Shown: piece by piece, positions 14,804 through 22,430 of the stretch
Position numbering within the stretch: the first letter of the stretch is position 1
Layout of the letters: each line of letters opens with the position of its first letter
Assembly (NCBI GenBank): GCA_002472405.1
Contig: DKRV01000009.1
Location: forward strand, 198,782-230,591
Reading direction: 5' to 3'
Length of the DNA stretch: 31,810 nucleotides
Source: Clostridiales bacterium UBA7273
Lineage (GTDB): Bacteria > Bacillota > Clostridia > Oscillospirales > Oscillospiraceae
The notes under the pieces: model-generated
Told to the model about the DNA's origin: nothing
Seen by the model: only the letters and a program-made list of their open reading frames with translations
Database searches by the model: none
Program-made: the position numbers and the translations under genes

Positions 14804-16306
14804 ATGAAAAACGTACTTGAATTTTTAGAAAAAACAGCGCCCGTTTGCGGCGATAAGACCGCTTTTTCCGACGGCGAGGAGAGCCTGAGCTTTGCCGAGC
14901 TTGCGCATCTTTCGCGCGCCGGGGGAAGCGCGCTGATCGCCGGAGGGCTTAAAAACGAGCCAGTTGCGGTGTTCATGAAAAAAGCGCCGAAAACGATAGC
15001 CGCGTTTTTCGCGGTGCTCTATGCCGGGTGCTATTATGTTCCGCTGGATGCGTCCATGCCGCTTTACAGGCTGCAAATGATACTTGAGCGGCTTTCGCCG
15101 CGCGCCGTTATATGCGACGAGGCTTCAAGGAATCTTGCCGAAAAGCTCTCGCCGGAGGGCAGCGTTATGAATGCATCCGAGCTTTTTGCTGCCGATGAAA
15201 ACGCCGCGGCGCTGGCAGCTGTTCGCGCAAAATGCATCGACACAGACCCGGCGTACATCGTCTTTACCTCCGGCAGCACAGGCGTTCCCAAGGGAGTCAC
15301 CGGCTGCCACAGGGCGCTTATAGACTATGCAAACGCACTGTGTCCGGTTATCGGTGCGGACGAGGAGAGCGTTTTTGCAATGCAGGTGCCGCTTTATGTC
15401 GATGCCTGCATGAAGGAGCTGCTGTCGGTCATAAAATGCGGCTCGACCGCTTACCTTATGCAGCAGAGCATGTTCCTTTCGCCGATAAAGGCGGTGGAGT
15501 TTTTAAACGAGCACAGGGTCAACACGCTGTGCTGGGTGGCCTCGGCGCTGACGATCATATCCGGCCTTGGCGCGTTTGAGGACATTAAACCGCAATATAT
15601 GCGCACCGTGTGCTTCGGAAGCGAGGTTTTCCCCGTAAAGCAATTGCAGCTTTGGCAGTCGGCCTGCCCCGGTGCGAGGTTTATTAACCTCTACGGCCCG
15701 ACCGAGGCAACTGGCATGTCGTTTTACTATGTCGTTGACCGCGACTTCTCCGACGGCGAGCCTATCCCTGTCGGACGGCCGTTTGACAACACGGGCTTCA
15801 TGCTCCTGCGCGAGGACGATACCGAGGCCGCATCCGGCGAAACGGGCGAGATATGCATCCGGGGCACGGCGCTCACGCACGGATATTTTGACGATCCCGA
15901 GCGCACCGCGGCGGCGTTCACTCAAAATCCTCTCAATAAGCACTATCCCGAGCTTATCTACCGCACGGGCGACCTTGGCCGACTCAATGAGCGCGGCGAG
16001 CTTGTGTTCGTTTCGCGCAAGGATCATCAGATAAAAAATATGGGTCACCGAGTCGAACTTGGCGAGATCGAGGCCTGCGCGGACGGATGCGAGGGCGTTG
16101 TGCGTTCGTGCTGCATGTTTGATAAGCAAAAAGGCAGGTTGCTGATGTTCTACATGGGCACTGCCGATGAAAAGACACTCGGCAAATATCTGCGGTCTAT
16201 GCTGCCGCGATATATGCTGCCGTCGAAAATAAAACGGCTCGACGCTCTGCCGCTTCTGGAAAACGGCAAGATAGACCGAAATTCACTTAAAGATATGGAG
16301 ATATAA
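14804..16306 (+). CDS. Amino-acid adenylating enzyme, DltA-like
   Basis: This 500-residue stand-alone adenylation enzyme has all core motifs of the NRPS/DltA family: FTSGSTGVPKG at 154-164 for ATP, NLYGPTEATG at 295-304, YRTGD at 386-390, IKNMGHRVELGEIE at 410-423 and the catalytic K489 in LENGKIDR. D200 (PLYVDACMKEL) stands where the Asp that holds the substrate amino group sits in amino-acid-activating members, so the substrate is probably an amino acid. It would be loaded as a thioester onto the carrier protein encoded next. Whether the substrate is D-alanine cannot be read from sequence, because the pocket around D200 does not look like the usual DltA one. Start is two bases after the previous stop. 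Confidence 0.9.
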   Translation: MKNVLEFLEKTAPVCGDKTAFSDGEESLSFAELAHLSRAGGSALIAGGLKNEPVAVFMKKAPKTIAAFFAVLYAGCYYVPLDASMPLYRLQMILERLSPRAVICDEASRNLAEKLSPEGSVMNASELFAADENAAALAAVRAKCIDTDPAYIVFTSGSTGVPKGVTGCHRALIDYANALCPVIGADEESVFAMQVPLYVDACMKELLSVIKCGSTAYLMQQSMFLSPIKAVEFLNEHRVNTLCWVASALTIISGLGAFEDIKPQYMRTVCFGSEVFPVKQLQLWQSACPGARFINLYGPTEATGMSFYYVVDRDFSDGEPIPVGRPFDNTGFMLLREDDTEAASGETGEICIRGTALTHGYFDDPERTAAAFTQNPLNKHYPELIYRTGDLGRLNERGELVFVSRKDHQIKNMGHRVELGEIEACADGCEGVVRSCCMFDKQKGRLLMFYMGTADEKTLGKYLRSMLPRYMLPSKIKRLDALPLLENGKIDRNSLKDMEI

Positions 16307-16309
16307 GCC

Positions 16310-16537
16310 ATGGAAGAGATACTCGATATATTAAACGGCCTCGGCCTTGACGCTGATTTTGAGCACTGCACTACGCTCATCGACGACGGCATCCTTGAAA
16401 GCCTCGATATCGTAACGATAATCGCCGAGCTGTCGGACGCTTTTGATATCACCATCCCGGCGCGCGATATCGTGCCCGAAAACTTCAACTCCGCCGAGGC
16501 CATGCTCAACATGGTAAACCGCCTGCTTGACGAATAA
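16310..16537 (+). CDS. Acyl/aminoacyl carrier protein, DltC-like
   Basis: This 75-residue four-helix carrier protein has the attachment site DGILESLDIV with S31 as the probable phosphopantetheine serine. Most carriers have DSL at this place; ESL is a mild variant. It receives the amino acid activated by the upstream enzyme and presents it to the MBOAT protein. Gaps to both neighbours are three bases, typical of a translationally coupled dlt-like unit. Acidic composition and length fit the family. Confidence 0.9.
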   Translation: MEEILDILNGLGLDADFEHCTTLIDDGILESLDIVTIIAELSDAFDITIPARDIVPENFNSAEAMLNMVNRLLDE

Positions 16538-16540
16538 GCC

Positions 16541-18124
16541 GTGCTGTTTACGTCCTATGGCTTCATAGCCTTTCTGGCGGTACTTTTTGTACTGTATTAT
16601 CTCATACCGAAGCGCTTCCAATGGCTGCTGCTTCTTGCTGCGGACATTGTGTTTTACGCCTGCGCCGGGTGGAAGGGCCTGTGCTTCATGGCGGCAACTG
16701 TTGTCGTCTCATGGGCGGCGACGAACCTCATGGGTGCGTCGCTTGCAAAGCAGAAGTCGTTCCTTAAATCCGACGAGGGCAAGACGCTCGAGCGCGCCGA
16801 GCGCAAGGCATACAAAAAGCAGTGTGAAAAGCACCGCAAGGTAATATTTGTGCTGGCGCTCGTTGCCGACCTCGGCATACTTGCTGCGCTTAAGTACACA
16901 AACTTCCTTATAACAAATGTCAACGCACTTTTTTCTGCCGATATTGCGGCGGTCGATTGGGTGCTCCCCCTCGGCATATCGTTCTACACCTTCCAGACCG
17001 TCAGCTATGTGATCGACGTCTACTGGGAAAAGGTCGAGCCGGAAAAGAATATCCTGCGCGTTGCGCTGTTCACATCATTCTTTCCGCTGCTCATTCAGGG
17101 CCCCATTTCGCGCTTTGGCGATCTGAAGGATACGCTTTTTGCCGAGCATAAGGCCGACTTTAAGCAGATATCCTTCGGCCTTCAGCGCATTCTTTGGGGC
17201 TATTTCAAAAAGCTAGTCATTGCCGACAGGCTGCTTGCTGCGGTCACAGCGCTGTGCGGCGATCCGTTGACGTACACGGGCGCGTATGTTTTCATCGGCG
17301 CCGTTTTGTACGCAGCCGAGCTTTATGCCGACTTCACCGGCGGCATAGACATAACCATCGGTGTTGCGCAGGTACTTGGAATAAAGGTGAAGGAGAACTT
17401 CATCCGTCCGTATTTTTCGCGCAATATCGCCGAATATTGGCGCAGATGGCACATTTCCATGGGCACATGGTTCAAGGACTATATCTTCTATCCGCTTTCG
17501 GTCGCGCCGTGGCTTCTGAAGCTTTCAAAATCTGCGCGCAAAAAAATATCCGACGGCTTCGGAAGAAAGCTGTCGGTGTATGTTTCGACGATAGTGACGT
17601 GGTTTCTCACCGGTCTGTGGCACGGTGCGGCATGGAATTTCGTCGTGTGGGGACTTCTTAACGCCTTCTTCATTCTGCTTGCCGAGGAGTTTAAGCCCGT
17701 GTCGCAGCGCTTCCGCGCAAAGCACGAAAGGCTTGTTTCCGGCTTCGGATACAGGGTGTTTGAAACGCTCAGAACGTTCCTGCTCATGTGCTCGCTGCGC
17801 GTTCTCGACTGCTACCGCGATGTTGCGGTGTCATTCCGCGCGCTCGGTACGGTGTTTACGGACTTTAACTGGGGCGAGGTATTCTCCGGCGCGCTTTTGC
17901 AGCTTGGACTTACGAGTGCGGATTATTTGATCGCCGCAGTCGGTGTTGTTATCATGTTTGCCGTTTCCTGCATTCAGGAAAAGCACGGCAGCGTGCGCGA
18001 GGTACTGTGGGAAAAGCCTGTTTTGTGCTATGCCGTGTTCTTCGTCCTTGCCGTTGCGGTCCTGACCTTCGGCGCGTACGGTGTGGGATACGATGCAACG
18101 CAGTTTATCTATAACCAGTTCTGA
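16541..18124 (+). CDS. MBOAT acyltransferase, DltB/AlgI-like (GTG start)
   Basis: This 527-residue integral membrane protein begins with GTG, three bases after the carrier gene. It has about ten membrane helices. The MBOAT signatures are EYWRRWHISMGTWFKDYIF with H304 and TGLWHGAAWNFVVWG with H361, the invariant catalytic His. PLGISFYTFQTVSYVIDVY (143-161) is also characteristic. In the Dlt system the equivalent protein moves the activated group from the cytoplasmic carrier across the membrane. AlgI-type members acetylate exopolysaccharides instead. The presence of a dedicated adenylating enzyme and carrier favours the Dlt-like reading. No separate ribosome site is evident, so translation is probably coupled. 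Confidence 0.92.
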   Translation: MLFTSYGFIAFLAVLFVLYYLIPKRFQWLLLLAADIVFYACAGWKGLCFMAATVVVSWAATNLMGASLAKQKSFLKSDEGKTLERAERKAYKKQCEKHRKVIFVLALVADLGILAALKYTNFLITNVNALFSADIAAVDWVLPLGISFYTFQTVSYVIDVYWEKVEPEKNILRVALFTSFFPLLIQGPISRFGDLKDTLFAEHKADFKQISFGLQRILWGYFKKLVIADRLLAAVTALCGDPLTYTGAYVFIGAVLYAAELYADFTGGIDITIGVAQVLGIKVKENFIRPYFSRNIAEYWRRWHISMGTWFKDYIFYPLSVAPWLLKLSKSARKKISDGFGRKLSVYVSTIVTWFLTGLWHGAAWNFVVWGLLNAFFILLAEEFKPVSQRFRAKHERLVSGFGYRVFETLRTFLLMCSLRVLDCYRDVAVSFRALGTVFTDFNWGEVFSGALLQLGLTSADYLIAAVGVVIMFAVSCIQEKHGSVREVLWEKPVLCYAVFFVLAVAVLTFGAYGVGYDATQFIYNQF

Positions 18125-18132
18125 GGAAGCAA

Positions 18133-19221
18133 ATGAGCAAAAAAAGCAATAAAAAACTGCATATTATCTGCCTTGCTGTTTTCACGGTGCTGCTGTGCGC
18201 CGCAGTATGGTTGCTTGGCAGGATAACCGAGCCGAAATACATGTCCGGCGTTCTCGAGGGCGCGATGACGCAGGAGTATTATAATGAAGAAAACTCGCAC
18301 GATGTGATATTTGTCGGCGACTGCGAGGTGTACGAGAACTTTTCACCCGTAACAATGTGGGAGGAACATGGCATAACGAGCTACATCCGAGGCTCGGCGC
18401 AGCAGCTTATCTGGCAGTCGTACTATCTGCTTGAAGAAGTGTTCGAGCGCGAAAGCCCGAAGGTCGTTGTGTACAATGTCCAGTCGATGAAGTATGACGC
18501 TCCGCAGAGCGAGGCGTACAATCGCATGACGCTTGACGGTATGCCGCTTTCAAAGCATAAACTTGATGCGATAAAGGCCTCCATGACCGAGAATGAGGAT
18601 ATGATTAGTTACCTTATCCCGTTCCTGCGCTATCACTCGCGCTGGTCGGAGCTGACGGACGAGGACTTTGAGTACGCCTTCCGCCGCGACTCCGTGACTA
18701 TCGCCGGCTACCTCATGCGCGCGGACGTTGAGCCTATGACAAAGCTGCCGACGGCGCCGGTGCTGGACGATTACACGATAGGCGACACATGCTGGGAATA
18801 CCTTGACAAAATGCAGAAGCTGTGCGATGCTAACGGGGCAACGCTCATTCTTATAAAATCGCCGAGCCTCTGGCCGCACTGGTACGATCAGTGGGATGAG
18901 CAGATAAGCGATTACGCCGCCGAGCACGGCCTTGATTATATAAATCTGCTGGATGTTTCGGACGATATCGGCATCGACATGCAGACGGATACCTATGACG
19001 CGGGACTGCACCTTAATATCTACGGCGCGGAAAAGCTCTCGCGCTATTTTGCGGATATCCTCGCCGGGCGCTACGGAGTACCGGACCGCAGTGAGGATGA
19101 AACCATAGCCGCGGATTGGGAAAATAAATGCAATGCGTATTATGAGCTTCTGGCAGCACAAAATGCCGAGCTTGAGGAATACGGCTATCTTAAAAGCTGG
19201 ACACTGGGGGACGAAAAATGA
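18133..19221 (+). CDS. SGNH/DltD-like extracellular transferase with Cys in nucleophile position
   Basis: This 362-residue protein has an N-terminal membrane anchor (about 9-29, LHIICLAVFTVLLCAAVWLLG) and an extracellular SGNH-like domain. Block I reads VIFVGDCEVYENFSP. C64 stands where SGNH hydrolases and DltD have the catalytic Ser (GDS or GSS). RGSAQQ (86-91) resembles block II, and the C-terminal D289 and H293 in YDAGLHLN give the usual Asp/His pair. In dlt operons DltD works with DltB to transfer the amino acid to the envelope polymer. Cys could act as an acyl-Cys nucleophile, or the enzyme could be inactive. GAGGAAG precedes the start; the last four bases overlap the lipoprotein gene. 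Confidence 0.8.
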   Translation: MSKKSNKKLHIICLAVFTVLLCAAVWLLGRITEPKYMSGVLEGAMTQEYYNEENSHDVIFVGDCEVYENFSPVTMWEEHGITSYIRGSAQQLIWQSYYLLEEVFERESPKVVVYNVQSMKYDAPQSEAYNRMTLDGMPLSKHKLDAIKASMTENEDMISYLIPFLRYHSRWSELTDEDFEYAFRRDSVTIAGYLMRADVEPMTKLPTAPVLDDYTIGDTCWEYLDKMQKLCDANGATLILIKSPSLWPHWYDQWDEQISDYAAEHGLDYINLLDVSDDIGIDMQTDTYDAGLHLNIYGAEKLSRYFADILAGRYGVPDRSEDETIAADWENKCNAYYELLAAQNAELEEYGYLKSWTLGDEK

Positions 19222-19751
19222 AAAAGTTTATTGCAATTATCCTTGCCGTTTTGTGCGTTTTCGCACTTTGCGCATGCGGGAATGACGGCGGCAGCAGCGA
19301 CAACGATGCCAACAAAACCGCCGAGTACAAGCCTGATTACGGCGAGCTTTACTATGCCTCGGGCGACGTGAAGTTCGGCATTCTCGATCCTGCGGCGGAT
19401 GTCCTGTCCGCACTCGGCGAGCCTGACAGCACCTTTGAATCCAACAGCTGCGCGTATCAGGGCAAGGACAAGTTCTATTACTACGACGGTTTTGAAATTC
19501 TGGTAAACGACGTTGACGGAACCGAGCGCATAACGGGCATCACCGTTGCCGATGACACCGTTTCAAATCCGCAGGGAGTGAAGATCGGCATGAAGATCGA
19601 CGAGGCGCTCGCGCTCATGGACGGCATCGAGTATGCTCAGTCGGGCGATACATATAAGTTCACCGTCGGCTCAACCCTGTTCAGGATTCAGGCCGGCGAC
19701 GACGGCACGGTGGCTGCCGCGGAATACTCCGTTGCCGCAAACGATAAGTGA
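19218..19751 (+). CDS. Small lipoprotein with internal duplication
   Basis: This 177-residue lipoprotein has signal peptide MKKFIAIILAVLCVFALCAC with lipidated C20. Two similar halves can be seen: one begins VKFGILDPAADVLSALG and the other VKIGMKIDEALALMDG. Each continues into beta strands (FYYYDGFEIL and YKFTVGSTLFRI), like BLIP/SmpA-type alpha-beta modules that bind other proteins. No catalytic motif is apparent. It overlaps the SGNH gene by four bases, so it is a bona fide member of the operon, perhaps a chaperone or adaptor for the surface-modification machinery. The exact family is not recognised. Confidence 0.75.
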   Translation: MKKFIAIILAVLCVFALCACGNDGGSSDNDANKTAEYKPDYGELYYASGDVKFGILDPAADVLSALGEPDSTFESNSCAYQGKDKFYYYDGFEILVNDVDGTERITGITVADDTVSNPQGVKIGMKIDEALALMDGIEYAQSGDTYKFTVGSTLFRIQAGDDGTVAAAEYSVAANDK

Positions 19752-19759
19752 GGTGCGCC

Positions 19760-20734
19760 ATGGCTGAGTATAAAAAGATGAAGCTCGAAGACGTTTTTGC
19801 CGACATTGAAAAGATAATGGGAGCTGACGCTTCCAACGAGGAAAAGAGCATGCAGCTGCGCAAAAAAGCCGCCTCGGCTTACGAGCAGGAGGATGATCCT
19901 GCCGCTGCGGCTTATTACGACGAGGCGATAGCCCTCGGCTGCGTCGAGGCCGACATGCTGCCGGAGGTGCTTTTCCGCGGCGGCGTGAGCTTTGCAAAGC
20001 TTGATGAGAAAAAGTCGTTTGAGCTTTTAAAGCGTGCTGCCGAGCTTGGCCATGTCAAGGCAATGCTCAACCTGGCCGTTTGCTATCAAAAGGGCGTCGG
20101 CACGTCGAAGAACGAAAAAGAGTGCTATAAATGGGCGCTGGCTGCCGCCAATGCCGGGGATATAGAGGCAATGTATATCTGTGCTCTGTGCTCGGAGCAA
20201 GGCTTCGGAACCAAAAAAGATCCCACCGAGGCGTTCGCGCGCTTCAAGCGTGCCGCCGAGGCAGGAGTTGTTGACGCAATGTATAAAACCGCGCTCAACC
20301 ACGATCGCGGCGAGGGCACCTTCCGCAATCCGCAGGCGGCGTTTGAATGGTTCAAAAATGCGGCCGAAATGGGTCATCCCGACGCACAGCATGATCTTGC
20401 CGTGTGCTATGCAAACGGCGAGGGAACGGCTGCCGATCCGTCGGAGGCCTTCCGCTGGATGAAGCTCTCGGCCGAAAACGGCAATGTTGACGCAATGCGC
20501 CTTGCGGGCGGCTGCTATTATAACGGCTTCGGTGTTAAGGAGAATCCGAAAAAGGCCTTTGAGATGTTCAAAAAAGCCGCAGAGCTCGGCGACGTTGACT
20601 GCATGCGTATGACGGGCGACTGTTACGCAATCGGCAGCGGCGTTAAGCAAAATCGCGATGAGGCAATGCGCTGGTATCGCATAGCCGCCGAAAACGGCGA
20701 CATGGACTCGCGCGAAATGATGGAAAATTACTGA
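19760..20734 (+). CDS. Sel1-repeat (TPR-like) protein
   Basis: This 324-residue soluble protein is built mainly of about six Sel1 repeats of 36 residues, recurring as A..G...A......Y..G.G...N...A..W...AAE.G. Examples are GVGTSKNEKECYKWALAAA, GFGTKKDPTEAFARFKRAA and GFGVKENPKKAFEMFKKAA. Such solenoids hold protein partners; no enzymatic function is expected. It lacks a signal peptide, so it is cytoplasmic. I chose ATG 19760 (GAGGTG just upstream) over a GTG at 19748 that overlaps the previous stop. It is the last gene before a strong terminator, so it belongs to the dlt-like transcript, although its functional tie is unknown. Confidence 0.88.
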   Translation: MAEYKKMKLEDVFADIEKIMGADASNEEKSMQLRKKAASAYEQEDDPAAAAYYDEAIALGCVEADMLPEVLFRGGVSFAKLDEKKSFELLKRAAELGHVKAMLNLAVCYQKGVGTSKNEKECYKWALAAANAGDIEAMYICALCSEQGFGTKKDPTEAFARFKRAAEAGVVDAMYKTALNHDRGEGTFRNPQAAFEWFKNAAEMGHPDAQHDLAVCYANGEGTAADPSEAFRWMKLSAENGNVDAMRLAGGCYYNGFGVKENPKKAFEMFKKAAELGDVDCMRMTGDCYAIGSGVKQNRDEAMRWYRIAAENGDMDSREMMENY

Positions 20735-20746
20735 TAGAAATTGCAG

Positions 20747-20783
20747 AAAAAAGCTCAGCAGGCGAGAGCCTGCCGAGCTTTTT
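20747..20783. terminator. Bidirectional intrinsic terminator
   Basis: AAAGCTC-A-GCAGGC and GCCTGC-C-GAGCTTT pair around a GAGA loop with one internal mismatch. It is flanked by an A-run before and a T-run after. It ends the dlt-like operon on the plus strand and the small membrane gene on the minus strand, whose stop codon lies at its edge. Confidence 0.88.
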
Positions 20784-20991
20784 ATATTTGCGCATTGATT
20801 ATTGTGTTCGCATCAGGTATCACCGAGGTGCCCATATCCGGAAAGGATGTGACGGCGCTCATAAGCCCGACCATTGCAAAGGCAATGACCGCGAGCAAGG
20901 CAATGACTATAACGGCGATGATAAACCCCGTGCGTATGTTTGCCTTTGCGCGGCGGATCTCCTCGTCCTCTTCCTGCCTGTTTTTCTTCAT
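20782..20991 (-). CDS. Small single-helix membrane protein of unknown function
   Basis: This 69-residue protein has a charged cytoplasmic N terminus (MKKNRQEEDEEIRRAKANIR), one membrane helix at about 23-46 (FIIAVIVIALLAVIAFAMVGLM) and a short outside tail. I do not recognise the family. It has a strong GGAGGTGAG ribosome site five bases before ATG and its own divergent promoter against tetR, with TTGACA and TAAAAT 16 bases apart. The terminator at its end supports a real, monocistronic gene. A role related to the TetR-ABC exporter is possible because the intergenic operators could serve both units. Confidence 0.7.
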   Translation of the reverse strand: MKKNRQEEDEEIRRAKANIRTGFIIAVIVIALLAVIAFAMVGLMSAVTSFPDMGTSVIPDANTIINAQI

Positions 20992-21014
20992 CGTGCCTCA
21001 CCTCCGACAGCACT

Positions 21015-21042
21015 ATTTTATATCATATAAAAATATTGTCAA
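21015..21042 (-). promoter_or_regulatory. Predicted promoter of the small membrane gene
   Basis: On the minus strand TTGACA (21042-21037) and TAAAAT (21020-21015) have a 16-base spacer. The TTGACA belongs to a TTGTCAA/TTGACAA inverted pair (21036-21042 and 21060-21066) that also supplies the tetR -35 box on the other strand. Confidence 0.55.
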
Positions 21043-21059
21043 CAAACTGTCTGTTAACA

Positions 21060-21087
21060 TTGACAAGGGCGCAGACTGTGCTATAAT
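21060..21087 (+). promoter_or_regulatory. Consensus promoter of the tetR-ABC operon
   Basis: TTGACA (21060-21065) and TATAAT (21082-21087) match the consensus perfectly, with a 16-base spacer. Such a strong promoter generally needs repression, in line with the palindrome at its start site. Confidence 0.75.
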
Positions 21088-21096
21088 AACAACACA

Positions 21097-21108
21097 CGTT
21101 GCGCAACG
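21097..21108. promoter_or_regulatory. Putative TetR operator at the transcription start
   Basis: CGTTGCGCAACG is a perfect 12-base palindrome, and a further half-site ATGTTGC follows at 21110. It covers the predicted transcription start of tetR, the usual place for autorepression. It lies between promoter and ribosome site. Confidence 0.5.
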
Positions 21109-21135
21109 CATGTTGCATAAAAAGGAGTGATAATA

Positions 21136-21705
21136 ATGCCGCCGAGAGTGAAGTTTTCGCGCGAGGAGATAATTGCCGCGGCGCTGGATATCGTGCGGCG
21201 GGGCGGAATGGACGCGCTCACGGCAAGGAGCCTTGCGGCGGAGCTAGGTTCGTCCGCAAAGCCGGTGTTCGGCCTTTTCGAGAATATGCAGGAGGTGCAG
21301 GATGAGGTCGTGCGCGCGGCAAACGCCGAGTATCAGAAGTTTTTGTATGCCGAGATGATGCGCGGAGCCTATCAGCCGTATAAGGCCAGCGGTATGGCCT
21401 ACATCGCATTCGCACGGAAGGAAAAAGAGCTGTTCAAGCTGCTGTTTATGCGCGACAGGACGGACGAAACTACCGAGACCGAGGACGAGAGCCTTGACGA
21501 TATCATAGCGCTCATATCCCGAAATACCGGGCTGAGAGAGGAGCAGGCGCGCCTTTTCCATCTTGAGATGTGGATATTCGTCCACGGCATTGCGACGATG
21601 ATAGTAACGGGATACCTCGACTGGGAAGAGGAATATGTCAGCCGCACTCTGACCGACGTATACGAGGGACTTAAAATGCGCTGGTGCGGAGGAAACGGAA
21701 AATGA
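21136..21705 (+). CDS. TetR-family transcriptional regulator
   Basis: This 189-residue regulator has an N-terminal TetR helix-turn-helix (about 6-50: FSREEIIAAALDIVRRGGMDALTARSLAAELG, then a second helix near SSAKPVFGLF). The ligand-binding part fits a TetR_C_33/WHG-like type. The ATG at 21136 follows AAGGAG at a proper distance. A GTG at 21127 overlaps the ribosome site and is rejected. The stop overlaps the ATPase start by four bases. It probably represses its own exporter operon and may respond to an exported compound. Confidence 0.92.
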   Translation: MPPRVKFSREEIIAAALDIVRRGGMDALTARSLAAELGSSAKPVFGLFENMQEVQDEVVRAANAEYQKFLYAEMMRGAYQPYKASGMAYIAFARKEKELFKLLFMRDRTDETTETEDESLDDIIALISRNTGLREEQARLFHLEMWIFVHGIATMIVTGYLDWEEEYVSRTLTDVYEGLKMRWCGGNGK

Positions 21706-22430
21706 ATGCGATAGAGATAAAAAAGCTTACGAAAAAATATAAGGATGTGACCGCAGTCGATGGACTTGAGCTGAGCGTTCGGCAGGGCGAGCTGTTTGCT
21801 CTGCTCGGCGTCAACGGAGCGGGCAAAACTACGACGATAAAAATGCTCTCGTGCCTGACCTCACCCACATCCGGCGAGGCGCTGCTCGGCGGAAAAAGCA
21901 TAGTTTCTCAGCCGGGTGAGGTGAAGCGCATCATAGGAGTATCGCCGCAGGAGACGGCAGTTGCGCCGAACCTGACGGTCATGGAAAACCTCAAGCTTAT
22001 GTGCGGCGTACACGGACTTTCAAAGGAAGAAACGCGCGCAAGAGCGCAGGCGCTGTGCGAGGAGTTTGAGCTTGGCGAGGTCGTCAAGCGCAAGGCCGGT
22101 AAGCTCTCCGGCGGCTGGCAGAGAAGGCTCAGCATAGCAATGGCACTCACCGGCGACCCCGAGATACTGTTCCTCGACGAGCCGACGCTCGGCCTTGACG
22201 TAATTGCACGCAGTGAGCTGTGGGATACAGTGCGCGCTCTCAAGGGCAAAAAGACGATAATACTCACAACGCATTATATGGAGGAAGCCGAGGAGCTGTC
22301 CGACCGCGTCGGCATCATGCGCGGCGGAAAGCTGCTGGCCCTCGGCACGGCCGAGGAACTAAAAGCCCTTGCCGGAAAAGAAAAATTCGAGGATGCGTTC
22401 GTCGCGATAGTAAAGGGGGAGGGGAAATGA
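21702..22430 (+). CDS. ABC transporter ATP-binding protein (ABC-2 export type)
   Basis: This 242-residue ATPase has Walker A at 36-43 (GVNGAGKT), the signature LSGGW at 135-139, Walker B ILFLDE at 155-160 with E160, and the switch His in TTHYMEEAEE. It resembles DrrA/CcmA-type exporters of drugs, antibiotics or lipids. The ATG at 21702 overlaps the tetR stop, with GGAGG upstream. It ends with a four-base overlap with the permease gene, so it works with it as a homodimeric pair of ATPase and membrane protein. Confidence 0.95.
   Translation: MNAIEIKKLTKKYKDVTAVDGLELSVRQGELFALLGVNGAGKTTTIKMLSCLTSPTSGEALLGGKSIVSQPGEVKRIIGVSPQETAVAPNLTVMENLKLMCGVHGLSKEETRARAQALCEEFELGEVVKRKAGKLSGGWQRRLSIAMALTGDPEILFLDEPTLGLDVIARSELWDTVRALKGKKTIILTTHYMEEAEELSDRVGIMRGGKLLALGTAEELKALAGKEKFEDAFVAIVKGEGK

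Noticed and set aside
16541..18124. Alginate-type O-acetylation (AlgI) as the function of the MBOAT protein
   Set aside because: Possible by sequence, but the co-transcribed adenylating enzyme and carrier protein favour aminoacyl transfer as in Dlt.
20741..21130. 129-codon plus-strand reading frame over the small membrane gene
   Set aside because: Starts inside a terminator hairpin and has no ribosome site, while the minus-strand gene has a strong one and a promoter.
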